Shown piece by piece: positions 32,001 to 44,000 of a stretch of DNA of 64,000 nucleotides. The notes beneath the pieces were generated by a model. The model was given only the letters and a program-made list of their open reading frames with translations, had not been told where the DNA came from and made no database searches. The translations under genes were made by a program, and so were the position numbers. Where the stretch lies: assembly GCA_036365455.1 (NCBI GenBank), contig JAWQUS010000022.1, forward strand, positions 2,480,001-2,544,000, in the 5' to 3' direction. Positions within the stretch are counted from its first letter, which is position 1, and the number at the start of each line of letters is the position of its first letter. The stretch comes from Macrosoma leucophasiata (taxonomy: Eukaryota; Arthropoda; Insecta; Lepidoptera; Hedylidae).

Positions 32001-35000
32001 CGGCAACACATACGTTGACATTTGCCGACGCCACTTAAAAAAAAATCAGAGACGGCAGCCATACCAGCGGTTCACAATAATGAGTGTGTGGCCACAACAC
32101 CAGCGATTACAACCATGCTGTCGACTACTTCTAAGAAACCGAACACTTCACAAAAACTGGAAACAATCTCTGTATCGGAATCTTCTTTGGAAAATGAGGA
32201 TGAATATAAAGTTGTCAGCAGAAAAAAAAGGTATCCACGAAATGAAGCAAAAAAAGGAGAAATGACTGCTACAACTAGTGAAATCCAAGGCACAGAGCGT
32301 AAAAAGTATTTGCATATATGGCGTGTTCAAAAAGACACAAAGGAGGAGAATATTGAAAAACACGTAAAGAGCGTATGTGGAGAGAATACATATGTTAAGA
32401 TTGACAAAGTGAAACATAAGACGGAAAGAGCAACGCATTTTTTGGATTGCGCCGTTTCAAAGTTTTGTACGTAGTTTCCATACTGTTCATATTTGTACTG
32501 TGACTGAGTTAGGGCCCTGTCGACCGGATAGTGTAGTAATAAGCGGCAACCTGGCGCGAGGCCACGCCCACCCTTTCTGCCGGACCCTGAATACCGTGTC
32601 GTGCCTTTTAAAGCATTCGACTTGTTCGTTCTCTCTCTCTCGACAGTGACAAACAAAAGATTTGTAGAAATAAACAATGGATCGTGAAAGTGGTTTTAGT
32701 AGTTGAAGAGGGACTTCGTTCCAATCGAGTGTCCCACATGTGACACCACGGACAGTTTTTTTTTAATTAAATTTTAGTTACTTACCGAACACTGGCTGCC
32801 ACGTGGAATATAATTTGGACACGGTTGACCAGCAATGCTCTGTCTTCTTCCGATAACCCTGGAACGTATTTACGAAAAATATTCTGACGGATTCATTCAT
32901 AAAAATATTTCAATCAGAAATATTACTGGTGATAGAGCTCCAGTGACGGAGCTCGAGGGCGTAGTCACCACATTACCGAATATACTTGTCGCTAAATGGT
33001 AGTGTACAGCACTATTGTGTTCCGGTCAGGTGTATGGCCCTGTAATTCCCGGCACAGAGCATAACACCTTAGGCCTCAGGAGTGGTAACGCATCTGCATT
33101 TTGACCTTGGTTTTTGAGTAAGTGTCTATAGGCTGCATTCATCACTTAACATCAATGTTAACTGTATGCTTGTTTGCCACCTTCATTACGTAAAAAAACA
33201 CATCATCATTATTTCAAATGATTTCCGAAAGATGTCTACCTACTGTTGAACCAAAGCCTCATAAGGGGGATATGTCATAAACGCCACGTTTGGCTACTAT
33301 ATGCTTGTTTGCAACGTTGGAGTCCTTAGTCACAGTACAAATATGAACAGTATGGAAACTACGTACAAAACGTTGAAACGGCACACTCACACAAACATGC
33401 GTATCGACGAGGCCCCTTAGCGGTTCTCGCGGTGCTGCAGTAGTGAGACGCTACTCGAGCGTCGATGCTTATGATTGTGTATGTGTGCCGTTTCGAACGT
33501 TTTGTACGTAGTTTCCACACTGTTCATATTTGTACTGTGCCTTAGTGAACCTCAAAACCTTCCTATGTCACAAAATCGGCCCCAATGGAAGACCAGCGCC
33601 GCTCGTAAGATCGGCTTTATGCTGAATTGGGGACCTTTTTGTAACAACTTTGATTTTGTGTTCTTAGTTTTAGTTTTTTTTTTTATGTTGTTACAAATAA
33701 AGTTTTTCTATTCTATTCTATTCTATTCTATTCTAAAATACCAATATTCAATTTGTATGTATGTATCTTCACGCCAGGTCCCTAACGGGGTAGGCAGAGA
33801 GTGTAGAGCGCCAGACATCCCGGTTCTGACAAACCTCTCGTGCCTCGTCTACCTAATATTCAATTTGCTGACAATTATTCGCTAACGGCATATAAAATGC
33901 GTCATCAGCATGAGTATGTAAAACAAAGGTATTATTTTCATCGACAATCAGCAGTCTTATAATTAACAAATGTGGACTAGTAATCATATTATACGCGTCA
34001 ATCATCACAATAATTCCCGAAGGTATAGGTCGCGCCAGGTAAAAAGAACGCTGGCGGTCAAGCTGCGCGTCATGTGTTTTTATTTCATTTTATGTTATTC
34101 TATGTAATATAGTTTTCAATCTGCCTACCAATACACGAAACCGCAAGCGAAAGCTAGATCAAAAATAAACCAATAGGGCTAGTACTTTCGTGCGCGAGTG
34201 TACCGATGCGCGAACACATCCCTTCTACTTTCTTCCAGCGTTCTTTTTACGTGGCGCGACCTATAGGTATAATAAGCTGGCTTCACTGTGAAGTAAATGC
34301 TTGTTTCAAATTAAACAAAAATCCGGCTTAGTGCATGTCTGGACAGGTGGTAGAGCTCCAGTGACGGAGCTCGCGGGCGTAGGCACCACCGCATTACCTA
34401 ATATACTTGCCGCAAAATGGTAGTGTTCAGCACTATCGTGTTCCGGTCAGGTGGTAATGTACGGCCCTGTAATTTCCGGCACAGTGGCATAACACCTTAG
34501 GCCTCAGGAGTGGCAACGCATCTGCATTTTGACCTTGGTCTTTGTGTGGGTGTCTATAGGCTGCAGTCATCACTTAACATCAATGTGAACTGCATGCTTG
34601 TTCGCCACTACCACGACATAAAAAAAAAAAATGTCTTAAAGCTGAGGTTCCCAAACTATTTATCTTGTAGACCCCTTTTTTTTTTTTCTGGTTTCGGTGG
34701 ACCACCTTGCTAACATTTATATCACTTTCCCATATATCCCATTTTTATTTACGCATATACGTAGACCCCATCGAGTATACCATAGACACCCTGGGGTCAA
34801 TTTTCTTTTGGTTCCCAAACTATTTTTCTTGTAGACCCCTTTTAATTTTTTTCTGGTTTCGGTGGACCCCCTTGCTAACATTTATATCACTTTCCCATAA
34901 ATCCCATTTTTATTTACGCATATACGTAGACCCCATAGAGTATACCATAGACCCCAGGGGGTCTATATGGACCACTTTGGGAATCACTGTGAATCTAAAA

Positions 35001-38000
35001 ATATACTTTAAGACCTAAAGTATATTTTCACAACCATCCACATTCGCATTATATAATATATCTGTTTAGTCATTCGCTCATTCGACATTCTCTCCATATG
35101 CCCGAACCATCGCAGATCTCCCGCAAAGAACTCATCTCGACCGCGTTTAATTTACTTTAATTCTTTTTCTGCATACCCAGTTCTCGCTTCCATATAATAG
35201 CGTTGGAGTAAGTACAGCATTATGTATAGCTAGTCGAGCCCGCTGAATGAGATGTTTGGATTCTAGCAGCTTACCCAACGCTCCATTCACGCAATGCCCG
35301 CAAGCACTCTCCTCTCTATATCAGCGGTGTACCTGGCATAGCTAGTTTTCTTTTTATTTTATGTAATGAAAGTGGCAAGCTAGCATGCAGTTCACATTGA
35401 TGTTAAGTGATAACTGCAGCCTATAGACACCCACACAAAGACCAGGGGTCAAAATGCAGATGCGTTACCACTCCCGAGGCCTTAGGTGTTATGCCTCTGT
35501 GCCGGAAATTACAGGGCAGTACATTACCACCTCACCGGAACACGATAGTGCTGTACACGACCATTTAGCGGCAAGTATATTAGGTAATGCGGTGGTGCCT
35601 GCGCCCGCGAGCTCCGTCACTGGAGCTCTACCACCAGTAAAAAGTAGTTGTTAGTAATGGAAACATACCCAATCCAATTTCACTGCAATCACCGACAATG
35701 AAGTGCACTTTATTGTGGAACACATCTGGCTTCTCTTTTCTGAGACGATCAAAACACTGGAATTAAAAAAATAATCAATATACAAGGTGGAGCTGGTAAG
35801 GTCGCACAATATTGGTAGATGTTCATCTATACCAGAGGTTCCCGAACTATTTTTCTGATTTCGGTGGACCCCCTTGCTAACATTTATACACTTTCCCATA
35901 TATCCCATTTTTATTTACGCATATACGTAGACCCCATCGAGTCTCCCATGGACCCAGGGGGTCTATATGAACCACTTTGGGAATCACTGATCTATACCAA
36001 GTTCAAATTCATTTAACGTAAACAATACCAATGAAAGCATCACAACTTTTTTTTCATACAAGGTTAATATTAATTATTTGTTATTTTATTTGACAACCCT
36101 AAAAAGTCGTCAAACTGTAGATGCGTTGCCACCCCTGAGACCTAAGTTGTTACATAAGTCTCTGTGATTGTTATTATGCGGCTATACGAACATGGTTGTC
36201 TGTAAGGTCAGATTAAGGGGCTTATTCCCGTTGTCCCCGGGGTAACGTATTTTTTTATGTCCCATCTAATTCTAGTGCTCAGCACTATCGTTAGCTCTGG
36301 TTTTTGTGCATCACTTAACACCTATGTGAACTGAATTCTTGTATGCCAACTCCGCAACATTAAAAAAAAGTTAGCAGAATTAGGGTCATAGCTCACTAGA
36401 GCCACCCGCCGCCCGACCAGCGCCGGACCGCCTCGAACGGTCTGCGCTGTGCTCATTACGTGAACTCCGCTCCGTATCGACACCAGATCGCCTCGACCGC
36501 AAGCCGTCAACGCTATGGCTACTCCCCTCCGGTCCGCCGCGACCGGTAGGCCGCGTTGCTCTATGGGCTGTAGTGATCTATGACCCTTAGGGCCCTGTTT
36601 TAAAACGCAGAGTAACTGCAGTCCAAGACTATTCAAATAACGTAACTTCACGCCTGTAATCCCCGAAGGGGTAGGCAGGGGTAAATGCTTGCATTCAAGC
36701 ATACGTGCAAACACCCACGACTCGCTGGTTACGTTTTTGGCCCATGTAACAGGTGGCGAGCCTGTTGACATCTCCGGGCACATTACCAAACTTCGAGGTA
36801 CTGGGTACGTTTCCAGAAAATGTACCCAGGACCAGACTCACTCTCAATAGGACCAGAGATAAAGGACTTTACAATATTACCTATCTCTGATAACCCGGGA
36901 ATCGAACCCAGGACCTCAGCGTAGTAGTAGTGGCCTGCTACCACTAGGCTACCGAGGCAGTTAATTCAAATAACATTATTCAGTTAGTATTGTTTATAAC
37001 TAATCAATTCAAGGTAACGGTATTAAGTTCAATGCAAGCAATTACAACGTTAATTATAAGCAGTAACTATTCAATGAGTTAAAGTCAAGGGAAAATAAAA
37101 TGGATACCTAGTTGCGAATTTGTATCAAAAAGAATCACGGTCAAGTGCATGTTGGACTCGCAAGTCCTGAATGATTGAACATTTCTACTGGTGGTAGAGC
37201 TCCAGTGACGGAGCTCGCGGGCGTAGGAACCACCGCATTACCATATACTTGCCGCTAAATGGTAGTGTTCATCACTATCGTGTTCCGGTCAGGTGGTTAT
37301 GTACGGCCCTGTAATTTCCGCCGCGGAGGCATAACACCTTAGGCCTCAGGAGTGGTAATGCATCTGCTATTTGACCTTGGTCTTTGTGTGGGTGTCTATA
37401 GGCTGCAGTCATCACTTAACATCAATGTGAACTGCATGCTTGTTTGCCACTTAAATTACTTTAAAAAAAGTTAACCTATATATATTTCTTAAGAATTTAA
37501 AAAACTTACGGGTAAAAAATGCTATTATTATATTCAAGAATACTTTAACGATAAATTATAAAAACACTTATTTAACAATACTAAACCAATTTTCTATTTA
37601 CCTCTCCGGGAGAAATTTTATAAGTACCTATTTTTGAAAATATTATAATTTTGCTATGAACAGCCTCTCCTCTCCTATTATTACATAATTTTGCTGTGCC
37701 CAAATGGGTCTGTAATGTGCTACAGAAAATGTTATTTTACTGTCCAACAACATTATCATTGTAGAATGCAAATAAATAAATTATTGAATTGAATTAAAGT
37801 TGGGAGAAAGATGCAAAATATTGCAAAAACTTTAAGAAATACATTTTGCTGCAACCGATCCTTATTGTTTCATTTCTTTGACTATATTTTACATCTTTAA
37901 TTTCTAAAGTTCACTCGCATGTGTTATTGTGAAAAATAAATAGTACAATTATATTTTACATCCATCTAAACAGTCTATAATAACGATAAATCAATGATTC

Positions 38001-41000
38001 AATTGTATTTTACCTTGACACTCAACAAAAGGCATATATTATTACTATTATAAATAATTCATTACGTAATTGCGCAGGTTATGCCTGGTTTAGTTTATTA
38101 TATTATTACTAATTGACACGGCAAACTTCGTATTACCTCAGAATGAAATAATGTGTCAAAGATTGTAGGAATTAAACTTGCGGATTTTCTCGCGTATACA
38201 ACACTCCCAAACTTCTTACACCCGACGTTTCGGTCGCACCCGACGTTTCGTGTCGCAGCTTACGTCGCACTAGGGTTGTGTTCCGTCTCAGCTATATAAG
38301 ACCAGGCTGAACATCGTAGAATTTGTCTGCCCGTGACCACGGTAGCTGGAAAGCGACCGAAACGTCGGGTGTAAGAAGTTTGGGAGTGTTGTATACGCGA
38401 GAAAATCCGCAAGTTTAATTCCTACAATGTATGAAGCTCGCGAAAACCTACGAAAATGTGTCAAAGGTTTGATAAATAGGGACTATTTGTATGGGGAAAA
38501 GAATAGTGCTGTTTGTAGGGTTGTCCCGGCAATTAATAGATTTTTTATCACTTTGTAAACCTTCCCTAGACCTCCACGAACATTTCAAGACCAAGATAAG
38601 ATAAATCCGTCCAGCCGTTCCCGAGTTTTAGCGAGACTAACGAACAGCAATTGATTTTTATATATATAGATAGATAGAAGATAGATAGATTATGCTTCTT
38701 TAGTAACTGATTCAAAACAATTGAGTTCTTTTCTTTACATTATTGAATTCGTCTTTCTTTTACTACATTATTATACCGTATGTATATATATATATATATA
38801 TATACGTAGGTGTATTTATTATGTATTTATATGCGTATCTATGTTATTGTTTATAATATAATTTATATCATTAGGATATTTAGTTTAATATAAGTTTATT
38901 ATTCTTACAGCCTTATTCTTTTCCTTCGCGAAATGTTCAATTGCCCCACCACATTGAGTTTTCTACACTACCTTAAAGTTGACTGGTAGAGAATGCTACC
39001 TAGCATTAAGTCCGCCTCATGAACTTTTAATGGTGCTTGGAAGATTTAATAAATAAATAACGATAATTGATAACGATACTACTTTTTTATGTCAAAGGAC
39101 AGACAGTAGTCACAGTCATTTGCAACACCAGGGGAGTCGCCAACGCGCTGCCAGCCCTGAAGGACTCTTTTGACGCCATTTTTGAAGAACCCCATATTGT
39201 AGCACCGAGGGAGCACCTCAGCCGGAAGTTCATTCCACAATTTAAACGTTCTGGGCAAAACCGAACGTAAAGAAGGGCGTTCGTAAGTAGGTAAGCCCTT
39301 TCCCCCCTGGTTCCATGAAAGTTAATTTTGAGAATGTCCCGTTTTGAATGACGTTTAAAATGGTCACATTATCATCTAACCGGAACAGGATAATGCTGAA
39401 CACTAACATTTAGCGGCAGATAGGTTAGGTAATGCGGTGGTCCCCCCCCCAAGGGTTTCCGCCTTGTCGTGGCGGAGGGGCTTAGTAGTTGGTGGATTGA
39501 GCCACACCGGCGAAGCTAAGAGGAGCCCAGCAAGGGAGCGGTGTTTGGCGTGGCTCTGCCCGCCACTCGCTGCTGTGGTGAGAAGACGGTGGGGAAGAGG
39601 TGTATGGGTATTTCGTTGGCCCTGCACCCTATCCCCAGCCGCCTAGCGGTGGTCCCACCATCAGATGGGGACGTGGTGGGGAGACGGCTGGGGAAGAGGT
39701 GTATGGGTATGTCGTTGGCCCTGCACCCTATCCCCAGCCGCCTAGCAGTGGTCTCGCCGCTCTATAGGGACGTGGTGGGACCGCGAGGGGTGGTTGAAGG
39801 TCAGTTCATCCCTGACACGCTCGCTTCCCCGGGGCCGGACTGTGTGCCCCTGGACTCCTCCTACCGGGCGTCTTGGGACGCCTGGCGTTGTGAGTGGTCG
39901 GGGCAGGGACCTTCCGTCAGGATGTCCGTCGCCTGATTGAAGAGGTCCCGAGCTGGCTGGTGGCGTGCAGGTGTTCCGCACCCGTTCCCGTGACCCCGCC
40001 ACTAATGGTGGTCGAGTCGGAACACCCAGAGGTTTTTAGTGGGTAGACGGATGTCTTTTCCCGGAGTCCCACATAACCCACCCCTCTCCTCAAAGGTGGG
40101 TATGCATAACGCATTTTCCCCTGGTTGAAAAAAAGGTAATGCGGTGGTGCCACTGATTACCTACACCAGAACTCTAACACCAGTGCAAAAAATTGATTGA
40201 TTTTTGCCGCCTATTCTACGTTGTTATTGAGTACATCAGTAGCTATTAATTATTTTTTATGGTGGATTAATTTTTGTGTATACAATTATTAATATCTAAG
40301 GCTGGGTTTCATCATTTTACTTTAACTTTAACAATTAATATTTTATTTAAAGAAAAATGGAAAGAAAAATTTGATTTCAGGCGAGACTCGAACTCGCGGC
40401 CTACTGGGAATCTAGTCCAGCCGCTCTTCCAATTGAGCTACTGAAGTCATGCCCGATCCATTTTTCTTTAAATAAAATATATATCACAAGCATGTGTTAA
40501 TGCGAAATAATATAAAACAATTTAACAATTAAAACAAGTACCGAAATGAGTAAAAATGAGTTGTGCTGACGTCATTAATTGAACTAAAACTGACTGTATT
40601 GTCATTTTTCTATGACAACTATTGACAACAATATGTCACCATTTTGCTACTATGACATTCTTGTTTTTGAAATATACTAACGACAATTAATTGAAGGTAA
40701 AATAAACGATATGAATACATAGCTGAAAATTATTTAGTATTTTATTCTTCTTCTCTCAATATAGCGTACAAGGTGGGGCCCCAAGCTCCGTACATTTTGG
40801 AAAGTCTCATTTGACAAAAACGATATCTTTAATAAACATTTTGCTGCAACCGGACCTTAATAATATATTTCATACCATCAATCAAAAGCGTATTTTTACT
40901 TATTCAATTTGTCTACGTATTATTAATATTTAAAATCAGTTTTTTTGTTTCTGAGTTTTTTATATAATGCTTCATTAACTATTGATTGAGTAAAGTATTA

Positions 41001-44000
41001 GAAAACATTTAAAAAAAACCGGTCATGTGCGTGTTGGGCCATGCGCAGTGTAGGGTTCCATAGTTTAAATATTTTCTATGGAGTTGTTAAAAAATTTCGA
41101 GTATTACATTTGGTCGACTATTGCTCACAAACTAGTAAAGCCGAATTAAGTGTGATATTTTTCTTTTTAATCTAGTTATATGTAGCTACTATTGTCGTAA
41201 CGTTTGAATTTCTAACAACAACCGTTTAGTTCGTAGAGAATTAGCACTTTTAAGCTTAATAAGTCACGAACTGTTAACTAAATTGAAAAATGATTTTAGC
41301 ACACCCCTAACATTTTTGAAAGACCTGTAGCGTCCACTACATTAAGGCGCCAACTAGTGGAACACAGACGAAACCACACACAGTACTTGTCTAGCACGAT
41401 AGATGGCGTACATTCGAATTACATCGCACATGCGAATATTTCTCAAGAGTTGGCATATATACAACTTCCCAACGTCAATCGTTGGGCCGCGGCCCGCCAG
41501 GCGCTACCACCTCGCCTGGTCGGAGGATCCTCCCTTTTCGCCGGAGGAACGCTTCCACCCGTTCCTCCACAGACCCATCTAACGATATTCCAACACTATA
41601 AAGAAAAAGCAAAATGAAAACAATATCCGCGCCTTACTTGTAGGTACCTTAAATAATTTTATTTTTCATGGTTTTATTCTACCTTTTTGTCGGCGTGATT
41701 AAGGTGTACACTTGTGTCAAATTTCAAGTCTCTACTAAAAATAGTTTTTGCGCCAAACCCCGGACGGACAGACAGACAGATAGACAGACGGACATGGCGA
41801 ACCCAAGGGTTCCTTGTTTACTACCCTAAAAAAAGCCCGCCGCAACTCTATACCTACTTACTTGAGAAGAATAAAGTCCATCCAAGCGGTCTTCTGGTTT
41901 CACTCCCTTTTTGCTTCGTAGAAGAAGGTAGATCCTGTCCAAATCTGTGCAGGAGTAGAGAAGCTTCTCAACTAAGACTTTCCCCATGAAACCTGGAAGA
42001 GAAAAAGTTAATTAACGTATTTATTTATTTATTTAACTTGATAGAGCTGAACACTACCATTTAGCGGCAAGTATCTTAGGTAATGCGGTGGTGCCTACGC
42101 CCGCGAGCTCCGTTAATGGAGCTCTTCCACCAGTATGACTTTAACAAAGTACATAAACAATTTCACGCACACATATAAACATCTCGGACCATTTGGACTT
42201 GTACTTTGACAGAGGGGAAAGCCTGCATATGGTTACTCCCATCCGGTCCTCCGCGGCCGGTTGTTTCTCTATGTTGATAGTCGTTCGCTATAGGTAGCTT
42301 GTAAACTGACAATGCAAAAGTGTCCTTGTAGACCAATCTTATCTTCTTATTTATATAAAAATCAATTACTGTTCGTTTGTCACGAACGTTAGTCACGATT
42401 TTTATATCCTGAAAGGAGATGTTGCAAAAATATATGGACCTCCGGCCATGTATTGTACACAATATCATTAACAGGCAAAATAAAAAATAAAAACGTTTTT
42501 TTACTGCATATTTTCACTTATTTAGCTTTGTTTGCAGTTACAAAATATTATTTGCAGTTAGAATTGCAACTCAAACCAACGTGGCGAGTATGGCGGGCGA
42601 TGTCATTTTGACATATATTTTTTTAATTGTTTTTTGATTATATAGTACTTGGAGCAAAAAGTAATATTTTCTAAATACCTACTATCGAAATCGATTTCAT
42701 GTGTTAATACTAAGAACTTAAACTAATCGATTTCCAATTTAAAGAAGCGTCGGCTGTATCGCCGCCATGTTGAATATGGTTCAAAATGATAAAATCGTTT
42801 GAATTAAATGTGGTAGTAACTCTAAAATATATTCTTGAATAAATTAATTGTATTTTTTTAGGATTCTTCTTTAATTTACCCATTTTTTGAGGACATATAC
42901 GAACTAGAGCCGAGCTCGCAACATCTCCTTTGACATCAAATGCAACAAGTAATCATTTTTATTATTCTTATTGACACAAGTCAAGTGGCTTTTCTAAAAT
43001 CTTTTCGTAGGCACCACCGCATTACCTAATTACTGGTGGTAGAGCTCCAGTGACGGAGCTCGCGGGCGTAGGCACCACCGCATTACCTAATATACTTGCC
43101 GTTAAATGGTAGTGTTCAGCACTATCGTGTTCCGGTCAGGTGGTAATGTACGGCTCTGTAATTTCCGGCACAGAGGCATAACACCTAATGCCTCAGGAGT
43201 GGCAGCGCATTTGCATTTTGACCTCTGGTCATTGTGTGGGTGTCTATAGGCTGCAGTCATCACTTAACATCAATGTGAACTGCACGCTTGTTTGCCACTT
43301 TTAATACATAAAAAAAAAAAAATCACCCTAAGTACTTTGTAATACCGATAAACTTTGTACCCCGATATTTTGTTATATACCTTCATTACCATACAACGTA
43401 GGTACATAAATACATTAAATTTGAATATTAACTTATTATTTTGAAAGTAAAATTGTTTTCAATTTTATATTTGAAATTTAGAATTGGGAATCTCAATTTA
43501 TTTTATTGCATTTTGATTTATGGGAACCTGTTCTACCTTGGTAACTTCACACCTGTAATCCCCGAAGGGATAGGCAGAGGTACATGCATGCATTCAAGCA
43601 TACCTACATGCAATCACCCACGACACAGTAGATAGATTACAAAACGATTCGCCGGTTACGTTTTTGGCCCATGTAACAGGTGGCGAGCCTGTTGTCTCCG
43701 GGCACATTACCAAACTTCGAGGTACTCGGAAATTTCCCGAAAATGGAAAATTACCAATGGAACCAGAGATAAAGGACTTTAAACCATTATTTCTGATAAC
43801 CTCCTACCCGGGAATTGAACCCAGGACCCCAGCGTAGTAGTAGTGGCCTGCTACCACTAGGCTACCGAGGCAGTTTTTTTTATTATGATTTTCCAAAAAG
43901 TTATGTCGCTATCTACGTCTGTGAAGTGTGCATGTATGTAAAAATCATTTAATTAGCTATAAATATTGTATTTCAATCATAAAACTGTGCATATTTCCAA

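Noticed and set aside
39541..39936. 131-codon GC-rich open frame
   Set aside because: It lies in the tandem-repeated end of a truncated LINE, and several frames are open because of high GC; no motif.
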